Shown: positions 10,245-23,011, counted from the first letter of the stretch. The stretch: 64,000 bases of DNA from Emergomyces orientalis (GCA_002110485.1 MOWL01000067.1:4030001-4094000); one strand, 5' to 3'. Notes: generated from the sequence alone by a model not told the origin. A program made the numbers and translations.

Positions 10245-12825
10245 TTACTTCGCAAAATGTAAATCATATGACAACCATTTTCTCGCCACCACGCCCGGAA
10301 CATCCAGCGCAGGCCGTCCATACGTCAACGGCGCAAAGAAATAGAACCCATAAATCGTCGCGCCCAGAATGGCAACGACAGCTGCCCAAGTAACCAACAG
10401 ACTCTGCCGACCCAATCGTGACCTGGGTTTCTGGTATTGTCGGCCCGTGATGGAATTTGTGAAGGCGGCCGAATTGACACTCACATTACTGCCGTCAGTG
10501 TTGACGTCGTTGACGTCATTCGCATTTATGGGATCGATGTTGAAGATAAATTCGATTAGGGCGCCGGCGACGAGGGCGGAGGCGATGTGGGCTGGCAAGT
10601 AATGGTGGAGGAAGCGCTGGCGGCCCATGAGGTAGAAGGGGAAGTAGTGGGCGGCCCAGCAGAGGAAGAAGAAGCCCGTGCTGTTGTAGAGACGGGCGCG
10701 GGTGCCAGGGCCCCAGACTGGAAATAACGGTTAGTAAGATAATTTACACACGGAATAGCAAATTGATTGTGGTAGAGCCTTGGTTAATGTGATGTGGGGA
10801 AATAATATATATCTTACTTTCTTCCAGGGCGTCAATCCCTCTGCGAAGGGAGAGCTGATCAGCACCGATAATGCCAGCGAACACGGCTAGAAGGCCACTG
10901 GCAATCCACCAGCCGATGGGGTTACCGAGGAAATAGATCTGCTCTCGTGTATCGTTCTTGGTCCAGAAGCTCACTCCACGAAGGAGGAAGGGCCATTGGA
11001 ATGGTTCACTGGCATATGGGTGGCTGCTGGTAAGGGCGTTGTTATGAAAGAACATGGCCCGCTGAAGTTCGATGTATTTCACAATAAATGGAAGATGCTT
11101 GACTGCGCGGGGTTCCTTCTTCAGCCTCTCGCTTTCCGGATCGAGTGATGGGATATCCTCCACAAACCAGATGTTACTGGACTGTTGGACGTTTTTGTTC
11201 CCGTTAATTTCCGCTTGTTTGAATGCCCACTCAGGTAGGGGGGTGGTATGAGTCCACATGGCAACTTTCGTGGGCACATGGACAAGCTTGAAAAGACTGG
11301 ACATGGTCTTGAATTCCTGTCCAGCTTTTCCTTTCTCGATCTTGATCTCAAAGAGGGTTTCGTTGTGGCGTTCGCCATCTGCCAGCTCGCGAGAGACTGT
11401 GGTGAACTCCTGGTTCGTGGGATAATACGGCGAAGCCACGTCATGGGTTAGAAGAATTGTATCCGTCTGTACATGGTGAAGCTGGACAAGATCACCATTT
11501 TTCACGGGATGTCCAAGGTAGTCGCCAGAGAATGGGTTTGCTGGAAGGATCTCCCAGTGGTTATTGGTATCATTGTAAGGATAGCCAGTAACTTGTTGGC
11601 CCTGGCTGGAAACACGGCCATCCTCATAACGTAAGGGGTAGTGTTCGGTATGGCTGTGTAGATATGTCTTGGTTTCCTTGTGCCGTATAGTTAATTCATC
11701 GTAATACTGGATCCCAACCGATTTCGAAGTCATCGCATTATCACTGAGAGTTTGCTGGAACTCTGGGGACATAAAATCGTCACCTGGGCCAGACTTGTTG
11801 AGTATGGCAAAGTGAACCTGGAACCAGAAAAGATAAAAGAAAAACGGTACGATAATCAAGGCGACAGCTCGAGCAGCAAAGTGTTTGGTGAATTGGGCCA
11901 GAGAGATGGCGCCTTCAGGACGGTTCACGTTAAGCAGATCCCATAGGTCGATCAAAACAGCGGCCCCAACGGTGAAAAACGTAAACGTGCCAACGTATTT
12001 GGTTGAAATAACACAACTCAGCGAGACGCCGGTCAAAAGCAGCCATTTCCACCACTTTCGGCCAAACGGCTCGTGTCTGAATTTTGAAAATCGAATGTAA
12101 CAGAGAATGCTCAGTGCCATGGTTAGCACTAGGGTTGCGTCGAGGAGGATCAGTCTATCCTCAGCAACATGCGCATTGTCGAACAAGACCAAGCCTGCAG
12201 AGAGGACACAGGCTGGCAGGGAGTAGCCAGACTCCCACATAATCAGGAAAACCACGGGGATGGTCAAAGCACCCTGGATCGCTGGCATGGCCCGAAGGGC
12301 AACATATGGGACCTTGTTTTCTATGTATGAATCTCCAATGTTTTCGAATAAAAAGTGGCCATCGAAGCCTACAAGCCAGCCCATGAAAGCAAAGAGGAGC
12401 TTGCCAAATGGTGGGTGAACATCGAAAAAATATGTGCGTTGGAGGTAGTGCGAAGCAAACTATTTAATGGCAATACAGATATATCAGCGTTTAGTCTTAC
12501 ACTACCAAGTGAGTTGCAGGCCCGCATTTTCAGAGGTTCTGCCACGCATGGGAATCCCCGACGGGTATTGTTAAGTACTGACCTTTCCGAAATGGACCTC
12601 ATCAAACACAACTTCATCGGGAAAGCTTATGTTCGCAAAACGCGTTGCGAACGCTAGCAGCGTCATGATCACCAAGGCGGCTCTATAATCCCACTGTGAG
12701 GCAGGTTTTGCAACCGCCTTAGTGGGCGCCCTCAATTTGGTTGAGGGCGGACTTGCTTGTGGCTCTTTGACGACGGCATTTTTCTTCCCCCCTCGCTGTC
12801 GGAGGCTTGGGGGTGGAGAAGACAT
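10245..12825 (-). CDS. pmt4: Pmt4/POMT1-type dolichyl-phosphate-mannose protein O-mannosyltransferase
   Basis: Multi-pass ER enzyme that transfers mannose from dolichyl-phosphate-mannose to Ser/Thr of secretory proteins. Exons 12825-12583, 12459-10818, 10717-10245; phases 0 and 1 agree at both joints, giving 785 residues (yeast Pmt4 762). N-terminal part carries the conserved acidic motif FPDEVVFDEVHFGK split by intron 1, followed by FFDVHPPFGKLL. The large lumenal MIR region spans roughly residues 330-530. Its text (SGPGDDFMSPEFQQTL, YPLRYEDGRVSSQGQQVTGYP) resembles the Pmt4 subfamily and not Pmt1 or Pmt2, which lack the RYEDGR segment. The C-terminus has further membrane helices around GRQRFLHHYLPAH and ends DLHFAK. 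Pmt4 normally acts as a homodimer on membrane-anchored substrates. Subfamily call rests on remembered motif differences. Confidence 0.92.
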
Positions 12826-13523
12826 GGTTTACCCGCAGAAGAGGCTGGAGCTGGCAATAAGGGGAGGAATAGGTACAACTGGATAGTGAACGAGACACGT
12901 TAGCCATATACAATTCCTTATACACCACACTCACGAAAAGAGAGAGAGCGAGAGGAAGAAAGACTCGGTTTGCGCAACTTACGAAAAACAGGATCAAATA
13001 ATTAATTAAATTGGCATGATAAAAGAGCGACGAGAAAATAAGACAAAGAATTCCCGGGCTGCTGGATAACTTAGCAGAAGGATATAATGCTCATTAGAGT
13101 TAATGTTAGGTGGTCGGATTGTTTCTCGACGATGTTTGGTTGGCAAGAAACTTTGGACCTAACTAAAAGGAGCTTGGTTGGAGCAAATGGGACCGAAGAA
13201 GCTTAACAAAGAAGCGTGAATTGCCCAGATAATTACTGTAGGAGAATGCCACATAAGAAGAATGTAGAGTCATATAGGGTATAATGGCTATTGATGGGTA
13301 TAGATTTGAATTATGCACCTCGCTAAACACACAGTACCCTAGGTATAGTTATACATGCTGCGCAGTTACAGCCAATCGCTCTCAACCATGCACACTCCAG
13401 GCAAAATATCCAAATATATATATATACACTCTGCAGATGGTATATATGATATGATAAGTGCGTATAAGAACGCTATCCGCCATGAAAATGCGTAAGACAT
13501 TAAAAACTCCTAAGACGCCCCAT
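12826..13523. other. intergenic: pmt4 promoter and 3' flank of next gene
   Basis: About 700 nt with no open frame worth calling. Contains a short (TA)n run near 13413-13426. Confidence 0.45.
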
Positions 13524-14723
13524 TCACTCATCATAGTCGTCCACATCTATCAAACTGAGACAGTCCAATTCCCTCCTGACGATCGATTCAAACTCCGCCC
13601 TAGATAAACTCGTCGTCCTCGCCAACCTAAAGAGGCTCTTAATGTTCGAAGAGATGTGTTGCTTCACTCCAATTTCCGAGAGAGACTGGCTTTCTGCTGT
13701 CTTCTCTAGTTTACTGACTGTTTCTGAACCGCCAGAGGAGGATGCCGACGAAGGCCTCGGGTGGTTCAAAGGTATGCGGGAGCTTGTGAGAGAGTCGTCG
13801 TTGTCGTTGCCATCGTAGAGGGCCGCGCCAGTTGGTGGTTCCGCTAGAATGCCTTCTGACTGCCGTTGCAGGATAGAAGCAATGGCATCGCCGTTCAATG
13901 TCGACTCTCCTAACTCGCTTTGGTTGACGGACGGGTCATCATTGTCCAATGCGGGTTGCACCTCATTGTATCTAGCGAAGTAGGAATCTGAAGCAATTTG
14001 CTGTGGGGCAATGCCGTTGTATTGCGGCTGGGTTGGAGCGGGAGATCGCTTTAACGGTGTCCTGCCTGGGGTATTGTCGTACTGCGCCCAGTAACCGTCA
14101 TCGTCATCCTCGTCCTCTTTCTCCGGCTCCACCACACGGGTTTGAGTAATCTTTGAGGCGGCCTGATGGAATTCATCATCCTCCGCTTCTTGTAATGCGT
14201 CTCGCAGGATTTTCAGTTGTCGATATTCATCCGCTTCTCCGATAGAATCCGACCAGCTACCCGCTTCCTCCAGCAAAGCATCGCCTGACAATACCTCTGC
14301 AACCCTCCAACCTGGTCCGCTCCCTTCTGGATCTGTAGGGCACCAGACATACAACACCGTAAGATTATATTCGGGAATGGGGAGCTGCGATCGAAGAGTT
14401 TCCATGTCTAATCGCTTATAGGTGATCGGGACGTCATCGGGAATTTCAATTTCCCCAGAAACAGGGTGCGGCTCGAACGTCGCGCCGTCGACGATGTTCT
14501 GTAGCCGTTCTGCTTTCCCAGCATCCCAACATAATAGTCGTAGCCATGAATCTGAGGGAGATTGTGAAACAGAGCTGAGGATCTGTACGCGCTGGCGAAG
14601 AATTGGAGAGAGCAATGGGAGCAAAGCGGGAGGTGGTTTGGGAGAGGCAAATGCGGCAGCAATACAGGCGAGGAGAGGAGGAATGAGGGTTCGAGGATCT
14701 GGGGGGGGGATGTATTCAACCAT
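13524..14723 (-). CDS. conserved acidic protein of unknown function, 399 aa
   Basis: Single open frame of 399 codons, starting MVEYIPPPDPRTLIPPLLA. No domain that I recognise. The N-terminal third (to about residue 150) looks folded and helical, with a Trp-rich stretch (SWLRLLCWDAGKAERL) and a later ordered segment (YNLTVLYVWCPTDPEGSGPGWR). The middle is highly acidic and contains DDDDGYWAQYDNTPGRTP, a compact motif that looks like a conserved short linear element. The last 50 residues (IKSLFRLARTTSLSRAEFE onward) look helical again and end in the acidic DVDDYDE. This pattern fits a scaffold or regulatory protein conserved among filamentous ascomycetes, but I infer no function. Coding is supported by length, composition and absence of stops compared with flanks. 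Confidence 0.75.
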   Translation of the reverse strand: MVEYIPPPDPRTLIPPLLACIAAAFASPKPPPALLPLLSPILRQRVQILSSVSQSPSDSWLRLLCWDAGKAERLQNIVDGATFEPHPVSGEIEIPDDVPITYKRLDMETLRSQLPIPEYNLTVLYVWCPTDPEGSGPGWRVAEVLSGDALLEEAGSWSDSIGEADEYRQLKILRDALQEAEDDEFHQAASKITQTRVVEPEKEDEDDDDGYWAQYDNTPGRTPLKRSPAPTQPQYNGIAPQQIASDSYFARYNEVQPALDNDDPSVNQSELGESTLNGDAIASILQRQSEGILAEPPTGAALYDGNDNDDSLTSSRIPLNHPRPSSASSSGGSETVSKLEKTAESQSLSEIGVKQHISSNIKSLFRLARTTSLSRAEFESIVRRELDCLSLIDVDDYDE

Positions 14724-15967
14724 TTTCCCGACTGGGGCGTGTTTGATTTAAATTAGATTCCCGATAAAGTTATTAGAGCAACAATGATAAACGATATCTG
14801 CAACTTCAATGCGATTTAACCGGATATGCTTTCAGTTAAATGGTTTTCTAGAGACACCAGCTGGGCCATGAAGGGGGCGGTGGTGTACAAGGTGGCGGGA
14901 GGGCGAATCCGAAACACAGTGGTTAAAGAGCAAGAGAAGAATTGATATGGTGTTCAAAGAGCCAAATGAAGAAGTAGGAGAATGCGGACAGCTGCATTCT
15001 ATAAATGTCTCCTCCTCTCCTTTTTATTATGTTTTGAAATCCTGTTTGGGCGTGGAGAGGAGATGAAGAACGGGGCCAGCTTAGGCTCCATTTGCCCGAG
15101 AAAGACGGAGCACAGTGCGGGTAGCGGGGGAGACCAACAGACCAGGACGTCACAGGGTGATAAAAAACCAAATGTAGCCACCTGATAATGCGGTTATACG
15201 TGCGTGGTTGGAAGATGGTAAGCTCTGGGAGCTATTGACAGAGCTGCAATGGGCTTTTTGCGGTTTCTCTCAATGTTTGTTTGCCCTGCTCAAGTTGAAG
15301 CTTAACCTCAGATTGGTTCTGCATCTCTTTCAGAGGCAAAAGAGCGAGTTAAACCTTGGAACGCCGAGATATTCGCGGCTGACTAATGGCGGCTCCGGAA
15401 ATGGCAGAGGCCGCCCTTGCCCTATTTATTTTCTGGCGAGTTTGTGATATTAAAAAAAAATATATAAAAAAAACAAGAACTGCTGCGAAATCACCTAAAG
15501 TTCTTCTGGAGCGCGAGACTCGATCTTGAGTTACAATTAACTAACTATAGCGGGCCGCCTGTCTTCCTCTCTCGGTCCTCCAGCTGCCACTGATCGGAGA
15601 CAATTTAGCCCATTTGTCCCACAGGCATAACTGTTCCAAGATTATCTCTGTTATCCCGCTCGATTTCCTCTGGCCCAGTCGCTGACATATCTCACGGAGA
15701 GTTGCCCCATTGTTGCTGTTCGTGGCCAATAGCTGCTTACAATATGCTCTCTAATATGCCGACTCGGGACTGAAGTGGGCTGGCTAGCAGTTACGGACCT
15801 CGGCCTTGCCGACCGCATTCTAGATTTGATTGCATAGTACGCTTCTCAAAGTGTCTTTCTATATAACGATATGACCACGACTGTCCCCTTCGTATTGATT
15901 TGAGAATATTTTACACTTCCGTCTTCAGCTGCCCCCTAAAAGACACCCTTCGCTCTGCATTTTGCAA
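14724..15967. other. divergent promoter region, no gene seen
   Basis: About 1.2 kb between two divergent genes. Short open frames only. One on the minus strand (15541-15729, MATNSNNGATLREICQ) looks protein-like but has no start context, no partner exon that I could find and no known domain. Confidence 0.4.
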
Positions 15968-17788
15968 ATGGACTCAAAACGCCCCGGCTCCTCTGGGGCT
16001 TCATTGGTAAGTGGTCCCAAAGAGGCGCTTTGTGGGGCAGACAATATTTCCGCCGTCGCAACTGAAATCGGAATTTTAAGTAGGGAGGAAGAGCGGCAAT
16101 TGGAGCGCAAATTGCGCCGGAAGGTAGATATTCGACTTTGTACCATTGCTGGAATCTTATGCAGTTTGAATCTCCTTGATTCTAGCATCATCTCCTCAGC
16201 CTCGGTGACGAGCATGATAACCGATCTATCATTGGAGGGAAATCGGTATTCAGTGGCGATCTTCATTTTCACCATCGCCAGTGTTGTCTTTCAGCTTCCA
16301 TCGACGGTTGCGGTCCGCATGGTCGGCCCCCGGCGATGGTTCTCCATGATCACTACCTGTTTTGGAATAATTACCTTGTGCACGGCTTTCATGGATAGCT
16401 GGAAGAAAATGATTTTAATGCGGGTTTTGTTGGGTTTTGCCATGTCCGGAGTCTATCCGGGACTGACATATCTGATCAGCACCTGGTATACTCGGGAAGA
16501 GCAACAGCTTCGTTTTGCGTTCCTCCAAGCTGGGGAGGTTTTAGTTCTGGCATCCGGGAACATTATGAATTACGGCTTGAATCATTTTGACGGCAGAGCT
16601 GGACTGGAAGGCTGGCGGTGGATGTTCTTGGTTAACGGACTGATTACTGTCTTCGTCGGCATCATCACATATTGGTGGATGATTGATTTCCCAGAAAATG
16701 CACATCATAGCTTTCGTTTCTTTACTGAATCGGAAAGGGATATAGCAATAGGGAGGATCCAGAAGGACAGGAAAGATGCGTTTCCGGAGCCATTTTCCAT
16801 GTCCAAGGTCCTGATCCATTTTCTCGATTTTAAACTGTTCGGATTTAGCTGTCTCTTTTTCCTGCTCAACCTCGTTTCGACTTCTTTGTCGTACTTTTTG
16901 CCAATAATCCTCCAAGGAGGTATGGGCTTTGACACAAACAAGTCTATTCTACTATCTGCACCCGTGAGTTTTTCCCCCCCTACATAAACCATAGCCTCTG
17001 ATTTCAACCATCCTACCCAATTATCCACCCAAAATTTCAGTATTTAACTAACGACCACCCCCAGCCATACTATTACGCCGTAATCCCCGTCCTACTGACC
17101 TCTCTGCTTGGGGACAAGCTCCGCCTCCGCGGTCCACTTATCTTCTTCAATTCCCTCAGCCTAATTGCCGGCTTCCTAATGCTTGGCCTCCCAGCCTCGC
17201 AACAAGTCACAGTCCGCTACATTGGCACATTCCTTGCAACGGGCGCCTATGTCTCCAACTGGGCAGCTCTGAACGCTTACCAGGCGAACAATATCGTCGG
17301 TCAGTGGAAACGGGTTACCGTGGCTGCTTCTGTGACGGCTTGTAATGGCCTGGGAGGCATTGCGGGTAGCTTTATCGTGAAATCTAGTGAGGCGCCAACA
17401 TATGGGACGGCAGTTTGGGTGTCCATTGGGTGAGTTTAAAATAAAGAAGCAAAACATGCAAATGCAATTATACTCTATGCTGTTGGTGGGGTGATGTTGG
17501 TGTATATGGACCGTTGTGAACTGGATACTGGAGAATATCGCTTTTGCTATTATAGATGGGCTACAGAGGTACTGTTACTAACAGGCCGAAAAACCATTAG
17601 TTCCCATGCTCTTATCATTGTGATAGTCCTCGCATTCTCTGCATACTTTTACGTCATGAACCAGCGACAACAGACAAGCGGGAAATTAATCGAGGGAGTG
17701 GTACGTATTCTTCGTTCCCCTTCTTTTTCTTGGACGTGGTGCTAATCGCTCTTCTCCTCTGCAGGAAGGATTCCGCTACACATATTGA
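15968..17788 (+). CDS. MFS transporter, Dal5/Tna1-type anion:cation symporter
   Basis: Plasma-membrane permease of the major facilitator superfamily, in the fungal group that moves organic anions such as allantoate, nicotinate or pantothenate. Exons 15968-16963, 17065-17429, 17601-17700, 17765-17788; phases fit at all three joints and give 494 residues, the usual family length. The first cytoplasmic stretch ends in REEERQLERKLRRKVDIRL, the typical lead-in to helix 1 (DxRLxxIxGILxxLNLLD). The motif GPRRWF after helix 3 matches the conserved loop 2-3, and SGVYPGLTYLISTWYTREEQ matches the helix 4-5 signature. The last exon codes only for EGFRYTY plus stop, and an aromatic FRY ending is common in this family. 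An upstream in-frame Met at 15962 would add two residues. Substrate cannot be told from sequence. Confidence 0.88.
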
Positions 17789-18444
17789 GTTGTTTGATAC
17801 CCAGGGTTGCCTTTGGCTTCTTCCAGCTCTGTTCCACCCCGAAGCGGAGTTTGGCTTACCTGCAAAGAGTTACGAATTTCCTTCATTTTGTAATCTTATG
17901 TTTTTCTTGCATTAAATGGAATTTCAGGTATCTATTTTGTGTTATCGATAGTATGTAGCTACTAGGCGTATGTATGTGTAAATGAGTGCATGAGGTACGT
18001 ACATGGTTATGGTCTTGTGATTTTTTTAAATGAGGAACAAATATAATTTGAAACTATCTTATGTAAAGAGGAGAAATCGTTTAGAAATTGTGGGTATTTG
18101 CGGTACGTTGGCGGAGACTCTCTCGAGGGTGCCATACATATGGCGGTAAAGAATAAGAAGAAAAAAAAGGATCGCTAAAGGAAATAAGCAAAAGGTACAT
18201 AAATCGATCTGAAAAGAGAAGGGCGGGGAAGAAACAGGGGAACGCCGGAACAACTGTGTTGAACCTGACCTGGTGTAGGACGGGTAAATCTCAGAAAAGA
18301 AAAGAAAAGAAAGCCAGAACGGAAATCAAACAACAGGGAAAGAAAAGGGGGGCCATAACACCAGTTAACAAAAAACATCCACCACTCATCTTCCCAATAT
18401 CGCCATTAATTTACGCAAAAACGAAAGGGATATCAAAATTTCCC
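17789..18444. other. convergent intergenic region
   Basis: 3' flanks of the permease and dynein genes, A/T-rich, with no open frame that is supported. Confidence 0.45.
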
Positions 18445-20661
18445 TTAATCCCGCCCCTGCTCCAACTTCGCCACAAGTCTCTTCATAGCTGACCACTCCT
18501 CAGCAGGCACCTCATCAGGCCCCCCACTCAAGTCCTTCCCAACCTCAAACACCGTTAACACACCATCAAGCCCACCCGTCGCCAGGCGCCGTCCATCCCG
18601 CTCTTCCCACGCAACTTTATTCAAACTCTGCTCAATAACCGCATTGCGTGCCTTTGTCGGCGTCGCGCGCGCCGCATACACCTCCGTGTCGGTACACAGG
18701 TCCCACACCTCAACAGACCCGGCGCCGTCAACAAGGGCAAACACGCCAGGGCGATGTGGGGACCAGCGCGCGTCGTATACGACGTCCTCGCGGCTCAGGT
18801 CCAGGACGGGAGAGACAACTTGTGCGGGTGTGGTGGCTGACGTGCCCGAGGTAGATGTTACGGCGGGCGGACGCACGCGCCAGAGTTTCACACTCCAGTC
18901 TAGGCTGGAGCTGAGCATTAGGTCGCCAAGGTCGACGGCGCCGCGGGCTGGGTGGAAGACAGTGGACATGACGGGGGCGGCGTGGCCGCGGTATGAGAGG
19001 CGGTGGTCGGTTCCTGCTTTGGCACCTGCGCGATCGTAGCGGTGGCAGGGGTATATGGCGCCCTCTTCGGTGCCGACGAGGAAGAAGGTTGGGTCTGATT
19101 GGGGGAACGTCATGGTGGTGGGTGCGAGGTCTTCGGTTTTTGACGGGGGTGGGGTTGTGAGTTCGAGGTATTCTTGGGGTTGGGAGAGCATGTCGACTGT
19201 CCAGCCGCAGACGACGCCGTCTGTTGAGGCGGAGATGATGTTATGGGCGTTTTGGGTGCCCACGATGGAGATATTGTAGACCGGGTGGGTGTGCCCGGAT
19301 CCTGTTAGGGGGGTTTTTTGGACAGGGGCCCCGCCTCCTGCACGCGATGATCTAGTGTCCCATAATAGAACTTGGCCGGAGTAGGAGCCGCCTACGATGA
19401 GATTTGGGTGGAACGGGGAAAATTTCGCAGTCAAGATGTCTGACATTGAATGGAAGACGTATTCCGGTCGTGAATGGAGATGCAGATTCCACACTTGCAC
19501 TATGCCATTGGGATCGTGGGGGGCGGTGACGTTATTTGTGTAAGAAGCCAGAACCAATTCAGGGAACTATAGAGTAAGATAGCTTAGTTCTAGTTATCTC
19601 ATACAGCTTCAGAACTATAATATCATGGTCAGGCCTCACCTTTGGGGAAAAGTTAATATCACTAATCGTACGCTTCTTGCTCCATCGTTCATCATAAAAC
19701 TGCACAAGCTCCTCTATACCTCTTCTTTTCTTACTATTGCCATACTCATTTTCACCGTCACCGTCTGCACCAACTCCGCCTAACGCATAATCTGTAAGGA
19801 CGTCATATTCCTCATCCAACGCCCTTTCTATGACTTTACTGGACTTCTCCACGAAATCCAAGAAATCATTCGATGAGGTGACGGCATTGAGTTCGTCGCT
19901 CGTAAGTGTCCGCAGGGGATATCTTATATCTGTTGATTGCTGTGCAGTTCCATCGCCCACCATTTCCTTGGCGGATCGTACCTCTTCTTCAATTTCCTTT
20001 CGTAACCTTTCCCGAATCTCCTCATCGCGCTCACGTTGTTGTCTCCGGCTCAGCCGTTTATTTGCACGTGAAGTCGTGGGAGAGCTATCATCTTCTGAAC
20101 CAGAATGGCCGTCTGCCGACCGGCTTCTTGGTTCTGTCCATGAATCCGTTTGGACACCTTTGCTATATGTGACGACCTCCGGTTTAGGCGGCGGGATGGG
20201 CTCGGGGGTGGGGAGTTCAGAAGCGGAGAAGGGAGTAGTTTGTGTTGCAATTGACAAAGATACAGGTCTAGTTGGAGGCGTCACTGATTCGACAATTTCT
20301 CCGCTAAGTTGACTGGCGCTGAGTACTGAATTGGGTCTACTTCCTCGACCCCTGGGCGATTCTATCCCTTCTTTTAATGCTGCAGAAGATGGCCGGTCGA
20401 CCAACCGTGAAATTAAACTATCGAGCTCTGCTCTGCTGTCTGAACGGCCGGGAGTAGGAGCTAATATCTGCCAAAAATATGCTTGTCAGTACAGAGCAAA
20501 TGATAGGAGCTGAGAAAGTTCAGGAGCTTGTTCACCTCCGACCCTCCTTCTCCGATGCTCTGTCTGTTTTGCGAGAACTCCTTTTGTCGCAATTCGCGCT
20601 GGCGTTTGAGCTCAGCAAGCTTAGCCTTCTTGGCCAGAATCTCATCCTTCCGTTGCTGCAT
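18445..20661 (-). CDS. cytoplasmic dynein intermediate chain (WD40)
   Basis: Subunit that joins the dynein heavy chain to dynactin and the light chains; the Aspergillus counterpart is NudI. Exons 20661-20536, 20467-19640, 19566-18445 (all phase 0), 691 residues. N-terminus MQQRKDEILAKKAKLAELKRQRELRQ is the charged coiled coil that contacts p150/NudE in this family. About residue 135 is YSKGVQTDSW, the conserved light-chain (Tctex1/LC8) docking element with its VQT core. A Lys/Arg/Glu-rich helix follows (RREREEEIRERLRKE-like). Exon 3 is a WD40 propeller: VQVWNLHL, VLLWDTRS, VCGWTVDM, VKLWRVRP and VEVWDLCT mark successive blades. Two extra residues (MT) precede the chosen start in frame; the MQQR start matches known intermediate chains. 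Confidence 0.92.
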
Positions 20662-21035
20662 TGTCATATATATCCGTGCCCTGGGACTGGTACACGTACT
20701 TAGCGACGAGGTGGATGTTGTTCGTACTTTATTTACCTTCTGCTCCTTGTTTGATATCGCGGGTTGGACAGGGCGCGCCCCGTGACTTATGTAAGCAGCC
20801 CTGCTCTTTCGGATAAACTAGGCTTAGTAAAATTCCCGAACTTCTTCCTCCACCTCCCCAAAGCCCGCTCTGATCACTCCTTTGACTCGCCATCAACAAC
20901 GTTGCCGGAAGCCATTGACCCCACGCAAACTGTCCTGCAACTTCAGAGGTTGACGCTTATCGCGGCCGCAACCCTTTTCTTTCTCATACGTCGTCTTCCA
21001 CCCTCCTATTGCTGGGGCTACAAAATACATTCGCA
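20662..21035. promoter_or_regulatory. shared divergent promoter of dynein IC and ATP synthase subunit e
   Basis: 374 nt separate the two start codons on opposite strands, so both core promoters must lie here. I see no clear TATA box; position inferred from gene layout only. Confidence 0.5.
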
Positions 21036-21567
21036 ATGGCTACTTCGCAAGGTGTTAACGTGAGTCCAGCTTTTGCTCTGAAAAATTTCCTTATCACTCC
21101 CCCCGATATTCGAATTAGGCAATAAGTTCGATCTCAGTGCTAATTGGAAAATACTTGTTAGGTCCTACGCTACTCAGCCCTTTTCGCCGGCGTTTTCTAC
21201 GGTTTCTACCACCAATCGTCCCTTACTTCACATGCCAAACAGGCGCAGATAGATCGGGAATACAGCCGCAAGGAGTCATTGATCGAGCAAGCGCGGGCAG
21301 AATACGCAAAGAAGAATGCACCAGCAGAAGTTAAAACATCAAGTAGTGGAGGTATGTTACATGATTTCTAAAGAAACTTCTGGACGAGGTTGGGTGGTTA
21401 CTTTTGACCCTGTTTTTTTCTCTTTTGCTTTACGATGCCTGCGATTTTATAAGCTACAGCTAACGTGTGTTTACAATTTCCCTACGTTAGTCATAACCGA
21501 TCCGGAAGATAAGAGATTCGACCTCGAAGCGTTCATAAATATGAAAGCTGCTGAAATGGCGAAATAA
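21036..21567 (+). CDS. mitochondrial F1Fo-ATP synthase subunit e
   Basis: Small inner-membrane subunit (yeast Atp21/Tim11) needed for ATP synthase dimers and cristae shape. Exons 21036-21059, 21162-21351, 21491-21567; phases 0 and 1 fit, giving 96 residues, the normal size. Exon 1 codes only for MATSQGVN. Exon 2 opens with VLRYSALFAGVFYGFYHQ, a single membrane helix that contains the GxxxG dimerisation motif (GVFYG) known to be essential in this family. The rest is a charged helical tail (AQIDREYSRKESLIEQARAE) ending DLEAFINMKAAEMAK. Likely exposed to the intermembrane space. Confidence 0.92.
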
Positions 21568-22217
21568 TATACGAAAATAATGGGAGGCTGAGGACTGATG
21601 AGGGAGACATTTATGAGATAGTTCGGTGCAAGATACCGGATCCGCAGTGCTCGACGGCGAAAAGAGAATGGCTCGAACTCCTTTAGAAAACCGCCAAATC
21701 AGAAGAAAAAAGCCCATGAACGCGCCATATATATCCGAGAGTCGTGTTTGGAGAATATCCATTTTGTATTATTTATATCGTGTAACCAAGTTCCATTTCC
21801 TCTGTGCGCAGAAAAAGCGAGAGACAAAAAAGATATCATCAGTTTCTATATTCATTTTGTACATATCCTAGACGGCCTCTTAAAGTTTAACCAGTTTTTG
21901 AGAATCATCGCTCTTCCACCATATCCGAACCATAAAACCCCGCGGTAGAAAGTGGGTGTTGTCGCCCGGGGTGGAAATAAAGACTACCATTGCGACGGAT
22001 AAGAGGAATGCTGGTGACATTCGGAGAGATTTATCTTTAGCTAACTTCGCTTAGCTTACTGACGACTACGTGAGGGATCCTATACCTTCGTCCTGCCTCG
22101 CGGAACAGTACGGCACTTTCCCAAGCATAGGGATTACTCCATATTCATCCTAAGTTCTCATTTCTCGTCTCTCATATCTCGTTACAATCGTTTGACTCCT
22201 TTCTGGAATAAGTTATC
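21568..22217. other. convergent intergenic region
   Basis: 650 nt between the 3' ends of subunit e and the csn8-like gene. No gene seen. Confidence 0.45.
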
Positions 22218-23011
22218 TCAATCACCATGGCTTCTTAGTTGTGATGCCAGCTGTGCAATTGCAGCGGCTCCTGAACCAGTGACCTTCGGTACATGAGTTG
22301 TCACCTTCGGGGCGAATAACTTCGATTCCTCGTTCCATTCCCAGCCTTTCTCTGTGAGCATAGCAACCAGCTCTGGGTCTGGCCCATCCACGCTATCACT
22401 CATTGTATCTTCCCCTACAGAGTCAAGACCTAGATAGAGAGCAGCAGTTGACGGTCGGATCGATCCGTAGGCAAGACTGATATCTTGGAATGTTGTATTT
22501 TGGAAGAAGTCTATATGTAACAGTTAATCGAAGGAGCATGAAATAAGTGATTTGTTTCATTATCCTTACGATGATACTGCTGGACTAGATGTTTGATGTT
22601 GAGCGGCCATTGTGTCGTTCTTATGACGTGGTAAATCTTCTCATGGTTCTTGTTCCAAACTGCTCGCAGGAGGGATATGGTGCTTTGGATTGTAGGGTTC
22701 CCATTCACAAGGCTCTCGGGTAGTCTCCGTGTCAACATTTGTGCTTCATTACTGTAAAAGAACGGTTAGTCAAGCGCGAAACAGGGCTGTGCTTTTGTTG
22801 TTGTTCAGTGAGAAACGGACATTTCATTTTCGAGTAGAAGGGCGAAAAGATATGAGGAATAGTATGTGCTCAGGAATTCCGTGTCGCTAGCCATATGGGT
22901 GTCTCCAAACGTTAAACTGACATCTCCCTCGAGCTCCATAAACTTTTGTAAAAGAACAGCGGATGACGGGGCAGTCGCGAGCACATCGGCGATATCTGCC
23001 AGGGAGACCAT
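22218..23011 (-). CDS. COP9 signalosome subunit 8-like PCI protein
   Basis: Likely the smallest PCI subunit of the COP9 signalosome, which removes Nedd8 from cullins. Exons 23011-22821, 22751-22570, 22510-22218; frame is kept at both joints and yields 221 residues (human CSN8 209). The middle exon is helical (TIQSTISLLRAVWNKNHEKIY), and the joint into exon 3 yields FFQNTTFQDISLAYGSIRPS, followed by a winged-helix-like stretch in which an adaptor segment of the type AALYLGL precedes LVAMLTEKGWEWNEESKLFAPK. That last pattern (xxLLxxxGWxxD/E) is typical of the CSN8/PSMD8/eIF3k family. The first donor is weak (GTCCGT), so exon 1 end is the least certain point. eIF3k or an Rpn12-like protein is possible but both are longer or differ at the C-terminus. 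Confidence 0.7.

Noticed and set aside
15541..15729. Minus-strand open frame MATNSNNGATLREICQ
   Set aside because: Looks protein-like, but is only 62 codons, with no partner exons and no recognised family.
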